DNA of 64,000 bases from Methanosarcina horonobensis HB-1 = JCM 15518 (GTDB taxonomy: Archaea > Halobacteriota > Methanosarcinia > Methanosarcinales > Methanosarcinaceae), in contig NZ_CP009516.1 of assembly GCF_000970285.1 (NCBI RefSeq), forward strand, positions 1,901,036 through 1,965,035. Reading direction: 5' to 3'. Both the position numbers and the translations under genes were made by a program. Under the pieces are notes generated by a model. That model was not told where the DNA came from and did no database searches. It saw only the letters and a program-made list of their open reading frames with translations. This document shows, piece by piece, positions 36,944 through 45,671 of the stretch (within the stretch, counting starts at the first letter, position 1; each line of letters starts with the position of its first letter).

Positions 36944-37780
36944 TCAAGCGTGCTCCCTATCGTGGACCCAGAACTCCTCTTTTTCCGTGAACTCCTTTTT
37001 CCATATAGGGGCTTCGGCTTTTACCCTTTCAATAGCTTCGCTGAGGGCGGGGAAGAGTTCGGTTCTGTGGGCGGATGCGATGACAATGTAAACAATGTCC
37101 TCTCCGGCTTCGATTACACCTGCTTTGTGGTGGATGAGGACTTCAAGGATCCCTTCTTTTTGCTTTATTTCGTCCCGGATCCTGTCGAGAACCTTTGAGG
37201 CTTCAGGTTCGTACTTTTCAAACTCAAGCCTGGAAGTTTTTTCCTCTCCTGCGAGTTCGCGGACAATGCCGGAAAAGGTTCCGATTGCCCCTGCTTTCCT
37301 TATATCAGGGTTTTTCCGGGCTTTTTTTATAAGAGCTTCCAGGGTATAGTGATCTGGCTGGACAAGGGATATTCCTACAAGGGAAGCTGTAAGTTCTTCA
37401 TGAGGGTCAATGTTTTCAGGGATCCTGATAACGACGTTGGAAACCCCTTCAACGTCTCCGATTGCTATCTTTGGAAGGTTGCTTCCCTTAAATCCTTCCA
37501 CGACAGCAAAATCAAGTCCCCGATCGCAGAGCATATCAAGGGCATCTTCAAGGTCGGAGTCTCTTGCAAAGCTGACAAGTTCGGTGCCTGTGATCCCTAT
37601 AACCATATCCGCTCCTGCGTCAAAATGTCTGCCTGTATCCGTTTCTCCTGGATTGAGGCGCTGTTCTCCCATATGTTTTACAGTACCCACTGTCCCGAAT
37701 CCGGAAAGCTGCCTGACAAGGGCTGAAACAAGGGCTGTTTTGCCCGATTTTTTATACCCAACAACGGAAATGACTTTCAT
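36944..37780 (-). CDS. MobB-MoaE fusion protein
   Basis: 278 aa from the ATG at 37780 (a TTG precedes it). The first ~145 residues are MobB, with the P-loop GYKKSGKTALVSALV and VEGFKGSNLPKI, a GTP-binding partner of MobA. From about 165 comes MoaE, the large subunit of molybdopterin synthase: GAIGTFSGIVRE, then LEFEKYEPEASKVLDRI, LIHHKAGVIEAGEDIVYIVIASAHR and the lysine-rich PIWKKEFTEKEEFWV. The fusion links sulfur insertion into molybdopterin with the nucleotide-attachment step. The small MoaD-like sulfur carrier is not in the window. Confidence 0.88.
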   Translation of the reverse strand: MKVISVVGYKKSGKTALVSALVRQLSGFGTVGTVKHMGEQRLNPGETDTGRHFDAGADMVIGITGTELVSFARDSDLEDALDMLCDRGLDFAVVEGFKGSNLPKIAIGDVEGVSNVVIRIPENIDPHEELTASLVGISLVQPDHYTLEALIKKARKNPDIRKAGAIGTFSGIVRELAGEEKTSRLEFEKYEPEASKVLDRIRDEIKQKEGILEVLIHHKAGVIEAGEDIVYIVIASAHRTELFPALSEAIERVKAEAPIWKKEFTEKEEFWVHDREHA

Positions 37781-38098
37781 CAAAGAGCCTTATGGATTTC
37801 CCGGTATAAGTAAGGGTTGGCACCTTTTCACCATTCTGTTTTAAATATAACCGTTTGCAGGTCGAGAAATCATTCTTTTTGTTCGAATAAGATCACTTAT
37901 GATTTATTATAGTCTTTATTGAAAATAATAAGGAAAGTTCAAATATGGAGACTTTTAATAGTACTATTTACTGTCAGCCCAAGAAGAATTGCGATCAAGA
38001 GGTAACAAGGGGTAGATCAGTCTGCCCTGCGCACAACAGGTTTGATTGTCGCAAAGTGCCTGTCAGGCTGACGGTCAGGGTGGAAATGGGGATGGAAT
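37781..38098. promoter_or_regulatory. Divergent promoter region between mob genes and radC
   Basis: About 320 bp. TTTAAATATA at about 37840-37849 could be a TATA element for either direction. A 63-codon frame at 37945-38136 runs into radC in another frame and is not supported. Nothing else is seen. Confidence 0.4.
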
Positions 38099-38788
38099 AT
38101 GGAAGTAAGCAAAATAAGAATTCAGGACCTTCCTGAAGAAGAGCGTCCAAGGGAACGGCTCATTAAGAACGGGCCGGAGTCACTTTCAAATGCCGAATTG
38201 CTCGGAATAGTCCTTAGGACAGGCTCAAGGGAAGAGAACGTTATCAGTCTATGCAGCCGGATACTCATAGAATATAATATCAAGCAGCTCAGCCTTGCAA
38301 ACGTTTCAAGGCTTATGCAGGTCCATGGGGTAGGGAAAGCAAAAGCTGCCCAGATAGCTGCGGTCTTTGAACTCGCAAGGCGGCTTGAAACTTTTGTGGA
38401 AGAACCAAAAAGAAAAATCTGTTCCCCAAAAGATGTCTATACCCTGATGTATCCTAAAATGCGTGAACAAAAAAAAGAAAAATTTATAACACTGTATCTT
38501 GACACAAAAAACCAGATTCTTAAAGAAGAAGTGGTATCCATAGGCAGTCTGAACGCCAGCATCGTTCACCCGCGTGAGGTTTTTAAATCTGCCCTTATGG
38601 AGTCTTCAGCGTCCGTAATCATGGTTCACAACCACCCCTCAGGAGACCCGAGCCCCAGCAGGGAAGATATAATGGTTACTGAAAAACTGGTAGAGGGAGG
38701 AAAGCTCCTTGGAATTGATATTCTTGACCACATAATCATAGGGGATGGAAGGTACGTGAGCCTTAAAGATGAAGGGTTTGTAAAATAA
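38099..38788 (+). CDS. radC: RadC family JAB-domain protein (UPF0758)
   Basis: 229 aa. The N-terminal helix-hairpin-helix region includes LPEEERPRERLIKNGPESLSNAELLGIVLRTGS and VHGVGKAKAAQIAAVFELARR. The C-terminal JAMM/MPN metalloprotease fold shows the zinc motif HNHPSGDPSPSRED near 185-198. The RadC name is historical, and the biochemical role (possibly deubiquitinase-like or DNA-associated) is unsettled. A GGGGATGG precedes the start. Confidence 0.87.
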   Translation: MEVSKIRIQDLPEEERPRERLIKNGPESLSNAELLGIVLRTGSREENVISLCSRILIEYNIKQLSLANVSRLMQVHGVGKAKAAQIAAVFELARRLETFVEEPKRKICSPKDVYTLMYPKMREQKKEKFITLYLDTKNQILKEEVVSIGSLNASIVHPREVFKSALMESSASVIMVHNHPSGDPSPSREDIMVTEKLVEGGKLLGIDILDHIIIGDGRYVSLKDEGFVK

Positions 38789-39033
38789 AAAACCTGAATA
38801 GAAGAATCTGTAATAACAAAAAACACTACTCATTCTTTAAACATGTCAGTTGTTTAAACGCCTTCCCGGTGGTTTAAATATTTCTTACCTTTATTTAAAA
38901 CACCTCTTACCTTTACTAGATCATTATACCAGATATGCAAAAGAGAAATTCTATATATTTGTCTGAGGTATATGGCGTCCATAGTCAATTTGAGATGTTA
39001 AAAAGTAGATAAATGAAACACGAGTTGAAATTT

Positions 39034-39392
39034 ATGAAAGTTTTAGGTATTAACGGAAGCCCAAGAAAAGACGGTAATACCGCAACCCTGATTAAAATCG
39101 TGTTTAGTGAGCTCACGAAAGAAGGAATCGAAACCGAACTGTTCAGCTTTCGGAAAACAGAGTAGAAGGCTATAAAGCCTGCAGGGCATGCCATAAAAAC
39201 AGGAACAAGCAGTGTGTGATTACAGATGATTTTTTCAATGAGTGTCTTGCAAAGATGATAGCTTCTGATGGGATTATTATGGTTTACGGAAATGCCATCG
39301 GAGAGGTTGAACAGGACGAGGAAGACATTGAAAACATGAAAAATCTCGGACAAAACATGGCATGGATATTGAAGAAAATTCATAATAGTTGA
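39034..39392 (+). pseudogene. NADPH-dependent FMN reductase / iron-sulfur flavoprotein, broken
   Basis: The start [31 protein letters not shown] is the classic flavodoxin-fold FMN-binding N-terminus. After FRKTE the frame hits TAG at 39163. The next frame continues with [28 protein letters not shown], so one base was lost. Further on, GIIMVYGNAIGEVEQDEED joins the middle to the C-terminus with a block of roughly 70 residues missing. Two independent lesions make this a clear pseudogene of an Isf-like flavoprotein. Confidence 0.85.
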
Positions 39393-39426
39393 GATTAACA
39401 GCCAGATGCTTATACTGTTAATGTCG

Positions 39427-39660
39427 TTAGATGCTTTCCTTGTTTGTTGCTGTGTCAATTACAGTAGTGCTGTCGTAGTTAGTAATGTCTGCAAATGGAG
39501 CTGCATTTGCTATGCTCATCAGTATTAAAATCGCAAGTGTGGTTATTCCAAAAGCTTTTATGAGGATCTCTTCTCTGCGTGCTTTATTAGGCATTGCCAC
39601 AGATAGGAGTGAAATCGAAAAAGTGTCGATCGGTATTATTGATATGGTTTTACTTCTCAT
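39427..39660 (-). CDS. Short secreted or truncated protein, unknown
   Basis: 77 aa from the ATG at 39660, which has GGAG six bases upstream. A hydrophobic segment (LIKAFGITTLAILILMSIANAAP) near residue 31 looks like a signal peptide or anchor, followed by only about 22 residues. It may be the N-terminus of a larger exported protein cut off by decay, consistent with the neighbouring pseudogenes. No family recognised. Confidence 0.35.
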   Translation of the reverse strand: MRSKTISIIPIDTFSISLLSVAMPNKARREEILIKAFGITTLAILILMSIANAAPFADITNYDSTTVIDTATNKESI

Positions 39661-40249
39661 ATTTTTCTCCAGGCAGTATTTGTCTTTCATGCTAATGCTT
39701 CGATTCCTAAATACGCTCGTAACCTGAAATCCTAAACCTATCGATTGATCAATGAATTTTTCCTTCAATTATGGATCAATTTTTGAACCTACGCACTAGG
39801 AAACTGCTTTTGAACTCCATAAACTCCTTTTTATCGGTTTTTTATAAGTTTTCTGTGTAATCTCTCAAGCAATGCAATTTTCGAATTAATTTTGATATGA
39901 GTTTATTATTTGATCATTAACAGTTAGAAAATTTGGCTGGAAGTATTTTATATAAACACATGGCTTGGTTAATATTCAAAAATGTATGTAAAAAATAACT
40001 GTGCAACTAACTTTACAGTCATAAAAATTGATATGCCAGTAAATCTATATCGAATCCAGACTATGTTCTCCAATCTTAATATCTGGGTGAATAAGTTCGC
40101 GCATATATCATGCGCGTGCTTTATGTGCGCGTATAAAAAGAAAAACAAGTCATAGCTAAATTGTCGGAGGGTGTAGAAGCGGGTAATACCACAAGAATTA
40201 CCCTCTCGTCTTACGTCGTTTTATGAAAAGGCAGCTATGTTAATTATAC
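39661..40249. other. Intergenic region with inverted repeats
   Basis: No gene. CGCGCAT (40098-40104) pairs with ATGCGCG (40110-40116), followed by another GTGCGCGT. GGGTAAT (40181-40187) pairs with ATTACCC (40197-40203), about 50 bp past the stop of the minus-strand gene at 40250. The GC-rich patch stands out in an AT-rich setting. Confidence 0.5.
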
Positions 40250-40894
40250 TCATTCTTTAATTGTACTCAATAATTCCTCCTGACTAATAGTTTCATCACT
40301 TCCTATAGCTTGCCCATCATCAGTTAAAGTAAACTTCCCTTGCTTGTATCCTGTAACTGTGAAGTGTTTAGGGCCGATATTCTTGATTTGTGGGTCGGTA
40401 TCTTCGATTAAATAAAGCAAAACTTTTTCGCCAGTTTTGAAGCTAGGTTCATGATCTGCCGACATACTATCGTTTCCAACTGTCCCACCAGTCGCTCTAA
40501 CAGTAAGCTCGTTTGATGATAATGGATTTTTAACATATTTGTCCACATTTATAATAATATCAGTATAGATTACGTTCTCCAAGATGATCTCACTGCGTGA
40601 TTTATTTGGTCGTTTTCCATCGACAGCGTTCCATTTAGGTGGCAATATTTCCTTAACTGTGCCTATAACAACAGTATCTGAAAGATTATTTAAGTCGGTA
40701 TATGTGTACTTTTGTAGTAGTCCGCTCACAGGAATGTTTATTGGTTTATCGAGACTCTCTATTGATTTATCAGCATTACTTGCTAGTTTGGTATTATCAT
40801 GTGAGACATTTGGCAGACCTAAAACAGCTAATGTTAGCAAAGAAAGTACTCCAATTAGAAGAACTCCATATTTTGTATTATTTTTCATTGTCAT
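40250..40894 (-). CDS. Exported protein of unknown function
   Basis: 214 aa. An N-terminal hydrophobic segment (YGVLLIGVLSLLTLAVLGLPNVS) is a signal peptide or anchor. The remainder is a soluble domain with LSDTVVIGTVKEILPPKW, VNVDKYVKNPL-like strands and a GEKVLLYLIED segment, typical of Methanosarcina secreted proteins found next to metalloproteases. The start lies 13 bp after the stop of the upstream matrixin fragment, with its ribosome-binding site in between, so the two were translated together. Confidence 0.65.
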   Translation of the reverse strand: MTMKNNTKYGVLLIGVLSLLTLAVLGLPNVSHDNTKLASNADKSIESLDKPINIPVSGLLQKYTYTDLNNLSDTVVIGTVKEILPPKWNAVDGKRPNKSRSEIILENVIYTDIIINVDKYVKNPLSSNELTVRATGGTVGNDSMSADHEPSFKTGEKVLLYLIEDTDPQIKNIGPKHFTVTGYKQGKFTLTDDGQAIGSDETISQEELLSTIKE

Positions 40895-40907
40895 GAATCA
40901 TCGCCTT

Positions 40908-41168
40908 TTAAGGATAAATAGACCTGATACCTGCGATATCATCCGAAGTGAGAGATCTCTTCTTAGTCTCCCCCAAATTTGCGTACTTGTACATTGTTGC
41001 CTCAGTATTGCTAGTATCACCCAAACTTAACCAGTGCCCAAATTCATGAGTGTCAATATTTTGCACATCATACTTTCCCGATTCTCCTGAGGTTGACCAA
41101 CTATAATCACTGTTGAATCTTAAATAACAAGCTTCCATTCTATCTCCATCGGCGTCTGGATAAGTCAT
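40908..41168 (-). pseudogene. Matrixin-type metalloprotease, truncated
   Basis: 86 codons from the first ATG; the frame is open to TGA at 41215-41217. It contains the zinc motif HEFGHWLSLGD and a downstream Met-turn-like TEATMYKY, followed by SLTSDDIAGIRSIYP, the standard matrixin C-terminus. The motif departs from HExxHxxGxxH: Ser replaces Gly and Asp replaces the third His. The signal peptide and N-terminal half of the domain are missing, so a working secreted protease is unlikely. The missing part is not found upstream. It is coupled to the exported protein at 40250. Confidence 0.6.
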
Positions 41169-41217
41169 GGCAATCGGGCCAACTGGCCCAAGTGAGGAAT
41201 AATACAGATAGTTTCAT

Positions 41218-41611
41218 ACTTTTTTCAAATCATCGATTATTTTTCTAATCTTTGGTTGTTCGATAATCTGGCTAGAAATGCATGTAGGAGCGTTTCCCAT
41301 CAACCATATTCGATTGGTTATATAAAAACTGAAAGTGTTTAATTTAAAGTCATTTAAGTCGATATTTGAATTGAATCTGTTAAGTCTAGACTAATTGAAT
41401 CATGTTAAATTTGGACTGATATACTCCTTGACTGTAACATACTGGTTAATGAGTGCACGTATCAAAGATATTCTTGGACGGTTTACAATCTCAAGGCTGA
41501 AGATCAACTTTAATCCTGCATTACCGACTACATCCAAACAAATAGAAATTAAGAATTTAATAAAGAATTCGTGCAATTTCACATAGAATATTTACTCAGA
41601 AACGTGATAAA
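41218..41611. other. AT-rich region with a start-less open stretch
   Basis: On the minus strand, 41385-41218 is open for 55 codons in the same frame as the matrixin fragment, encoding for example NRIWLMGNAPTCISSQIIEQPKIRKIIDDLKKV before the TGA. It has no start and no recognised family. It may be a fragment of another gene joined to the truncated protease. The rest shows nothing. Confidence 0.3.
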
Positions 41612-42208
41612 TTACTGATCATAAATGTAGTCAATAGATACTGTAAAAATACTTTCATTTCGTTCGAGCTCATTTTTTATTGTGATTGCATCTTCCTCTG
41701 GAATCCAATACTTAGATCCATCTGGCTTTTCAAAGCGAATATAGCACCAGACGAACTTTTTCACTGGAATATCATATTTGTCCAGTATCGCAAGAAAGTT
41801 TTCATCGTGAGCAGCTTGTTCAGATACCGTAAGTATATAGTCGTCTCCTTTCCTAATAACTTGAGCAGGAGAAGATTCAATCCAATCTTTTTTCTCTTCC
41901 TTCATTCCTTTATTCAGTTCACGTCTTATATTCCAATTGTCTTTACCTAACATTATATAGTATTTGTTCACCACAGAATCAACATTGTAATCGATGTTAT
42001 AGTTCATAGTCATATTATAGTTTTCAAGAATAGCTTTAACCTCTGGCTCAGTAGTTCCGTCTTCGAATCGGATTTTCATACCAGCTACCTTCAGTTCATC
42101 GTCAATTGATGTTTTTGTATCAGCTGGAGCGCTTGTAAATAATCCCCAAAGCACTACGAGAATTAGAAAAACAATAAAACCAGTAATTTTCCCGTTGATT
42201 TTACTCAT
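41612..42208 (-). CDS. UPF0228 family protein
   Basis: 198 aa from the ATG at 42208, with GAGTGA just upstream; a GTG at 42217 is possible. An N-terminal transmembrane segment ([17 protein letters not shown]) anchors a soluble domain with [35 protein letters not shown] and [10 protein letters not shown], which I recognise as UPF0228. To my knowledge this family is restricted to Methanosarcina and relatives, often in several copies. Function unknown; topology suggests the domain faces outside. Confidence 0.8.
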   Translation of the reverse strand: MSKINGKITGFIVFLILVVLWGLFTSAPADTKTSIDDELKVAGMKIRFEDGTTEPEVKAILENYNMTMNYNIDYNVDSVVNKYYIMLGKDNWNIRRELNKGMKEEKKDWIESSPAQVIRKGDDYILTVSEQAAHDENFLAILDKYDIPVKKFVWCYIRFEKPDGSKYWIPEEDAITIKNELERNESIFTVSIDYIYDQ

Positions 42209-42266
42209 ATCAATCACTCAAAAAGATAAGGAACTAAAACTCTTCACATATGTGGAGAGCTTCGAC

Positions 42267-42311
42267 ACATCAGATTTCTATACATCAGGTTTCTATACAT
42301 CAGGTTTCTAT
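42267..42311. repeat. 15-bp tandem repeat, three units
   Basis: ACATCAGATTTCTAT (42267-42281) is followed by two copies of ACATCAGGTTTCTAT (42282-42296, 42297-42311). A degenerate fourth unit may follow. It lies in the leader of the UPF0228 gene. Confidence 0.8.
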
Positions 42312-42348
42312 ACTTCACATCAGATCCGACAGTCAATGGACTACTAAG

Positions 42349-42478
42349 AGCCTATCCGAAAAATCAGTTATGCATGTTGAAAAGTTAAAATAGGTTTATA
42401 ATACCCGAGTATCCGCTTCAGTTGTGTATATCACTTATTGTGGAAGTTACAATTGGTCAAACACTTTTCGGATAGGTT
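42349..42478. mobile_element. MITE-like element with 5-bp target-site duplication
   Basis: The left end AGCCTATCCGAAAA matches the right end TTTTCGGATAGGTT as an inverted repeat with one mismatch. Both sides are flanked by CTAAG (42344-42348 and 42479-42483), a probable target-site duplication. The 130-bp interior has no coding capacity. The related GAGCCTATCCCAAAA at the window end (63975) suggests a family of non-autonomous elements moved by an IS transposase encoded elsewhere. Confidence 0.7.
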
Positions 42479-42997
42479 CTAAGCTGTTTCACCGAAATAT
42501 CGCTCGCACATCAGAACAGCAGGACTTTTTCTCTTCGGGACTTTGAATGAAAATCTCCGAACTGACCATTTATCTCGATTTCAACCTCGGAAATAGCTAC
42601 TTCTTCAAGATCGACATAATACAGGTTGAAATTCATCCAATCTGATTCTCAGTCTGGTTGGATGACTTCCAGCCTTGGTAAAAAACTCGCAGTTTCTTTT
42701 TATTTTCCTTGAGACAATTGGGCACGGAAATCGAAAATCAACGTAAAATCAATGTATATTTATACGATTGAAGATAGGCTCTATTCTACTCTGTAACTTC
42801 TGCCCCTGTGGGGGTGTCGCTGAATAGACGTAAGATAGCTGCGCTTTACATTTTGCGAAGCATTTATATTTAGCAGCCATTTTATATCGTATCAATCTAT
42901 TCCAACTCTTCAACTTTCAAAAAATGTCACGCCATGTGAATCAGGCAAAGTAACCTGATATCTTCAAGGATACAATAATATACTTACACTACAGGAA

Positions 42998-44038
42998 ATG
43001 GGCTTTCGACAAACAATTATCCTCCCACTTTCTATCCCCCGTAAAAAGGAGGTCTTCGGCATTACAAAACATATAAACGCCTGTGCACTGGACAACAGAC
43101 AGACTGAGGAAATAAACCTTAATGATCCCTATACCGTGCCTTACAGGGGCATTTATGCGGTCTGTGACGCGAAAAATGAATATGCGGAGATTATCGAACA
43201 CTCCAACTGCTACAGCGGGGCAGCCTGGTCTCTTTACCATTATGCAAAGGCTCCCCTCATCCTGAAAGCCCGTTCAACGGGAAATATGATCCGTTATTTC
43301 ATGAAAACCGGAACCTCAAAGCTCGAACTCAAACCCTCGGTTGCAGCTGCAGGCATAGAATCCGTGATCGTGCAGGGGGACGAAGTGGAGATCACATATG
43401 CAGGGCTGGGAGGCGGAGGCGTTGGTGCAACCCGCTGCAGAGCATTTGCGGACGGAGTCTTACGTTACAGGATTTCCGAATCAGGAGGAGAGCGCTGTGC
43501 AAAAGGCACTATTGTAGTTCCCCGCAGGGACCGTGTCCTTATAGGCATAGATGATACAGACTCAAAGGATGTAGGAGCTACCTGGACCCTGACTCACAAT
43601 ATCGCAAGAGAGCTCGACTGCCAGGAAGCCGTTTACCTCTCCCATGCCCTTGTCCAGCTTTTCCCGGTCCCTGAAAAGACCCAGAACTGCATGTCAACAG
43701 TCCTCGAATTCGGCTGTGTGGACGAAAACGCAAAGTTAAGGTTGGTCAGTTCTTTTAAAAAAGCTCTTGAGAAATACAGCGCATCGAAAGAAACAGGGCT
43801 TGTAGTGTTATCTGATTTTTACGCAAAAGGACTTTATTCTTACAGCAACCGCTGCCGGACTAAAAGAGTCTCAAAGGAAGACACCCTGCGCTGCGCCGAA
43901 GAAAATAATGTGGAAGTTCTGCTCAGCGGTAATGGGGTAATAGGTGCTCTTGCTTCTCTGCCCTGGTTCGGAAGACCCGAAGAATCTATCATTCCCGGGA
44001 CAGAAATAAAGCCCATGAGTATGGAAAAAACCAGCTAA
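42998..44038 (+). CDS. Methanogenesis marker protein 11
   Basis: 346 aa, a protein found in methanogens and of unresolved function. The C-terminal half contains LIGIDDTDSKDVGATW near 184-199, a nucleotide-binding signature shared with TiaS-like tRNA agmatinyltransferases, followed by LSHALVQLFPVPEKTQNCMSTVLEF. The N-terminal half has GLGGGGVGATRCRA near 145-158. The start at 42998 is the first ATG but has only a weak ribosome-binding site, and the first ~45 residues are poorly conserved-looking, so a later start is possible. The IorA-like gene follows 73 bp downstream. Confidence 0.85.
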   Translation: MGFRQTIILPLSIPRKKEVFGITKHINACALDNRQTEEINLNDPYTVPYRGIYAVCDAKNEYAEIIEHSNCYSGAAWSLYHYAKAPLILKARSTGNMIRYFMKTGTSKLELKPSVAAAGIESVIVQGDEVEITYAGLGGGGVGATRCRAFADGVLRYRISESGGERCAKGTIVVPRRDRVLIGIDDTDSKDVGATWTLTHNIARELDCQEAVYLSHALVQLFPVPEKTQNCMSTVLEFGCVDENAKLRLVSSFKKALEKYSASKETGLVVLSDFYAKGLYSYSNRCRTKRVSKEDTLRCAEENNVEVLLSGNGVIGALASLPWFGRPEESIIPGTEIKPMSMEKTS

Positions 44039-44111
44039 ACGTTTTACCAGAATCAGCCTTAACCGTACCATTACCTAATTGAAACTTTAACAATTTCCAG
44101 ATGGTGTCAGC

Positions 44112-45671
44112 TTGAAAGATGAAGCAGCATATGAAACTGTATGCAATGGATTTGAAGCTCTTTGTTTTGCAGCTCTTGATAGCGACGTCGCACTCATAAC
44201 AGGAGTTCCCGGATATCCTGTTACTTCCCTGATGGAACTTTTTTTGAAAACAAACGATCCAACATACAGTGCCAGCTGGCTTACAAATGAGAAAGTAGCT
44301 CTGGAAGTAGCTCTCGGAGTCTCGGTTTCGGGTAGAAGGGCTCTTGTGCTTGTAAAGCACGTTGGCATGAATCTCCTTTCGGACCCGCTTATAACTTCGG
44401 TTACGCACACTATTGGAGCAGGGCTGGTAATCATTGCAGGAGACGATCCCGGTGCAAAAGGCTCTCAGAACGAGCAGGACTCTCGCTGGTACGGCCGGAT
44501 AGCCGAGGTTGCAGTATTTGACCCGAGCAGTCCCGAAGCTGCATACCGAACCCTCAGAAGGGCTTACGAGCTTTCAGAGGAAAGTCGTGTTCCGGTCATC
44601 TTAAGGGTAACCGCAGGCCTGGAGAAAAGTAAAGGAAAAATCCGGCGACTACCCGTGTCTTCAGCTCCCCACCCCGAATTTGACCGCTCTATCTGGAAGC
44701 TCCGTATGACGGAAAAGCACCAGCATTTTCACTCTAAAGTTTATCCGATGCTTGAAGAAGAAGTCGAAACTACTGACTTTAACGAAATAAGGAAAGAAGG
44801 CGAGCTGATCAAAGGAGCTGAAAGGATCGGAGTTATCTCTTCGGGTTTTGCATCTGCGCTTGTCGAAGACATAGTGAAGAAATCAGGCAAACATCAGGGA
44901 ATCTCTCACCTTGTCCTCAATCTTGTAAACCCCCTTCCCATGAAAAAAATAGGGGCTTTTCTGAAAGATAATCAGAAAGTACTCGTTATCGAAGAATCCG
45001 AGCCTTTCATAGAAGAGCAGATCCGTATTGCTGGCAACGTTTGCGGCAAAAAGACCGGGCATCTCCCGTATGGAGAAATAACACCCGAAGATATCGAATT
45101 TGCCTTTGAACACATCGAAGAAGAAAAGGTCTCAAGACTTGCAGATTCCGGTTTTATCGAATCCAGAAAAAAAGGCAGGGCTGCTATCTGCGAGGACTGC
45201 CCCTATCTCCCGCTCTACTATTTTCTTCGCATAACTGATATTCGGGTTGCCGGAGATATGGGCTGCTCTGTCCGGAGCGCTCCTGAGCCTCTTGCTGCAG
45301 TTGATATCAGCTTTGCCCTGGGTTCGGCAATCTCGGTTGCCTGCGGCTTTGAGAAAAAAGGTATAGCTGTAATCGGTGACTTTGCCCTTGCACATTCCGG
45401 CATCCTCGGGCTCTTAAATGCTGCAAACGAAGGTTGCGAAGTGCTTGTTCTCGTACTCCAGAACGAAGTCGCAGCCATGACAGGAGGGCAGAAAGTTCCT
45501 GACCTCAGGAAAGTGGTAGAAGCGATAGTTCCTGATGTTTCGTTCTTTGATATGGATAATGAAGTAAAAAAGCAGTCTTCTGGCTCAGAACTTTCTGACC
45601 TTATCAAAGAAAAACTTGCCTTTCCGGGCATCTCAGTTATTTTTATAAAAGGCATGTGCAGAAAATATTGA
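44112..45671 (+). CDS. IorA-like TPP-superfamily protein without ferredoxin domain
   Basis: 519 aa from TTG 44112, with GGTG upstream; no ATG competes. It follows the layout of the indolepyruvate:ferredoxin oxidoreductase alpha subunit. There is an N-terminal pyrimidine-binding domain (TGVPGYPVTSLMEL, KHVGMNLLSDPL), a middle domain, and a C-terminal TPP domain with GDMGCSVRSAPEPLAAVD, IGDFALAHSGILGLLNAA and LQNEVAAMTGGQ. The C-terminal two-cluster ferredoxin segment of IorA is absent, and the usual DNxTTAMTG reads QNEVAAMTG, so TPP/Mg binding may be changed. A CEDCPY motif near 362 is notable. Probably co-transcribed with marker 11; reaction unknown. Confidence 0.78.
   Translation: MKDEAAYETVCNGFEALCFAALDSDVALITGVPGYPVTSLMELFLKTNDPTYSASWLTNEKVALEVALGVSVSGRRALVLVKHVGMNLLSDPLITSVTHTIGAGLVIIAGDDPGAKGSQNEQDSRWYGRIAEVAVFDPSSPEAAYRTLRRAYELSEESRVPVILRVTAGLEKSKGKIRRLPVSSAPHPEFDRSIWKLRMTEKHQHFHSKVYPMLEEEVETTDFNEIRKEGELIKGAERIGVISSGFASALVEDIVKKSGKHQGISHLVLNLVNPLPMKKIGAFLKDNQKVLVIEESEPFIEEQIRIAGNVCGKKTGHLPYGEITPEDIEFAFEHIEEEKVSRLADSGFIESRKKGRAAICEDCPYLPLYYFLRITDIRVAGDMGCSVRSAPEPLAAVDISFALGSAISVACGFEKKGIAVIGDFALAHSGILGLLNAANEGCEVLVLVLQNEVAAMTGGQKVPDLRKVVEAIVPDVSFFDMDNEVKKQSSGSELSDLIKEKLAFPGISVIFIKGMCRKY

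Larger units (their letters stand above)
42209..42997. other. Accessory intergenic region with a MITE and tandem repeats
   Basis: Holds a 15-bp tandem repeat (42267-42311), a 130-bp MITE (42349-42478) and a CATCCAA/TTGGATG inverted repeat near 42634-42664. No gene is seen. The last 100 bp should contain the promoter of the marker 11 gene. Confidence 0.5.

Noticed and set aside
37945-38136. 63-codon frame upstream of radC
   Set aside because: Overlaps the radC start in another frame, unusual composition, no homologous features.
39151-39175. In-frame TAG as a pyrrolysine codon in the FMN-reductase gene
   Set aside because: The family sequence continues in the next frame, so the TAG results from a one-base deletion rather than a recoded codon.
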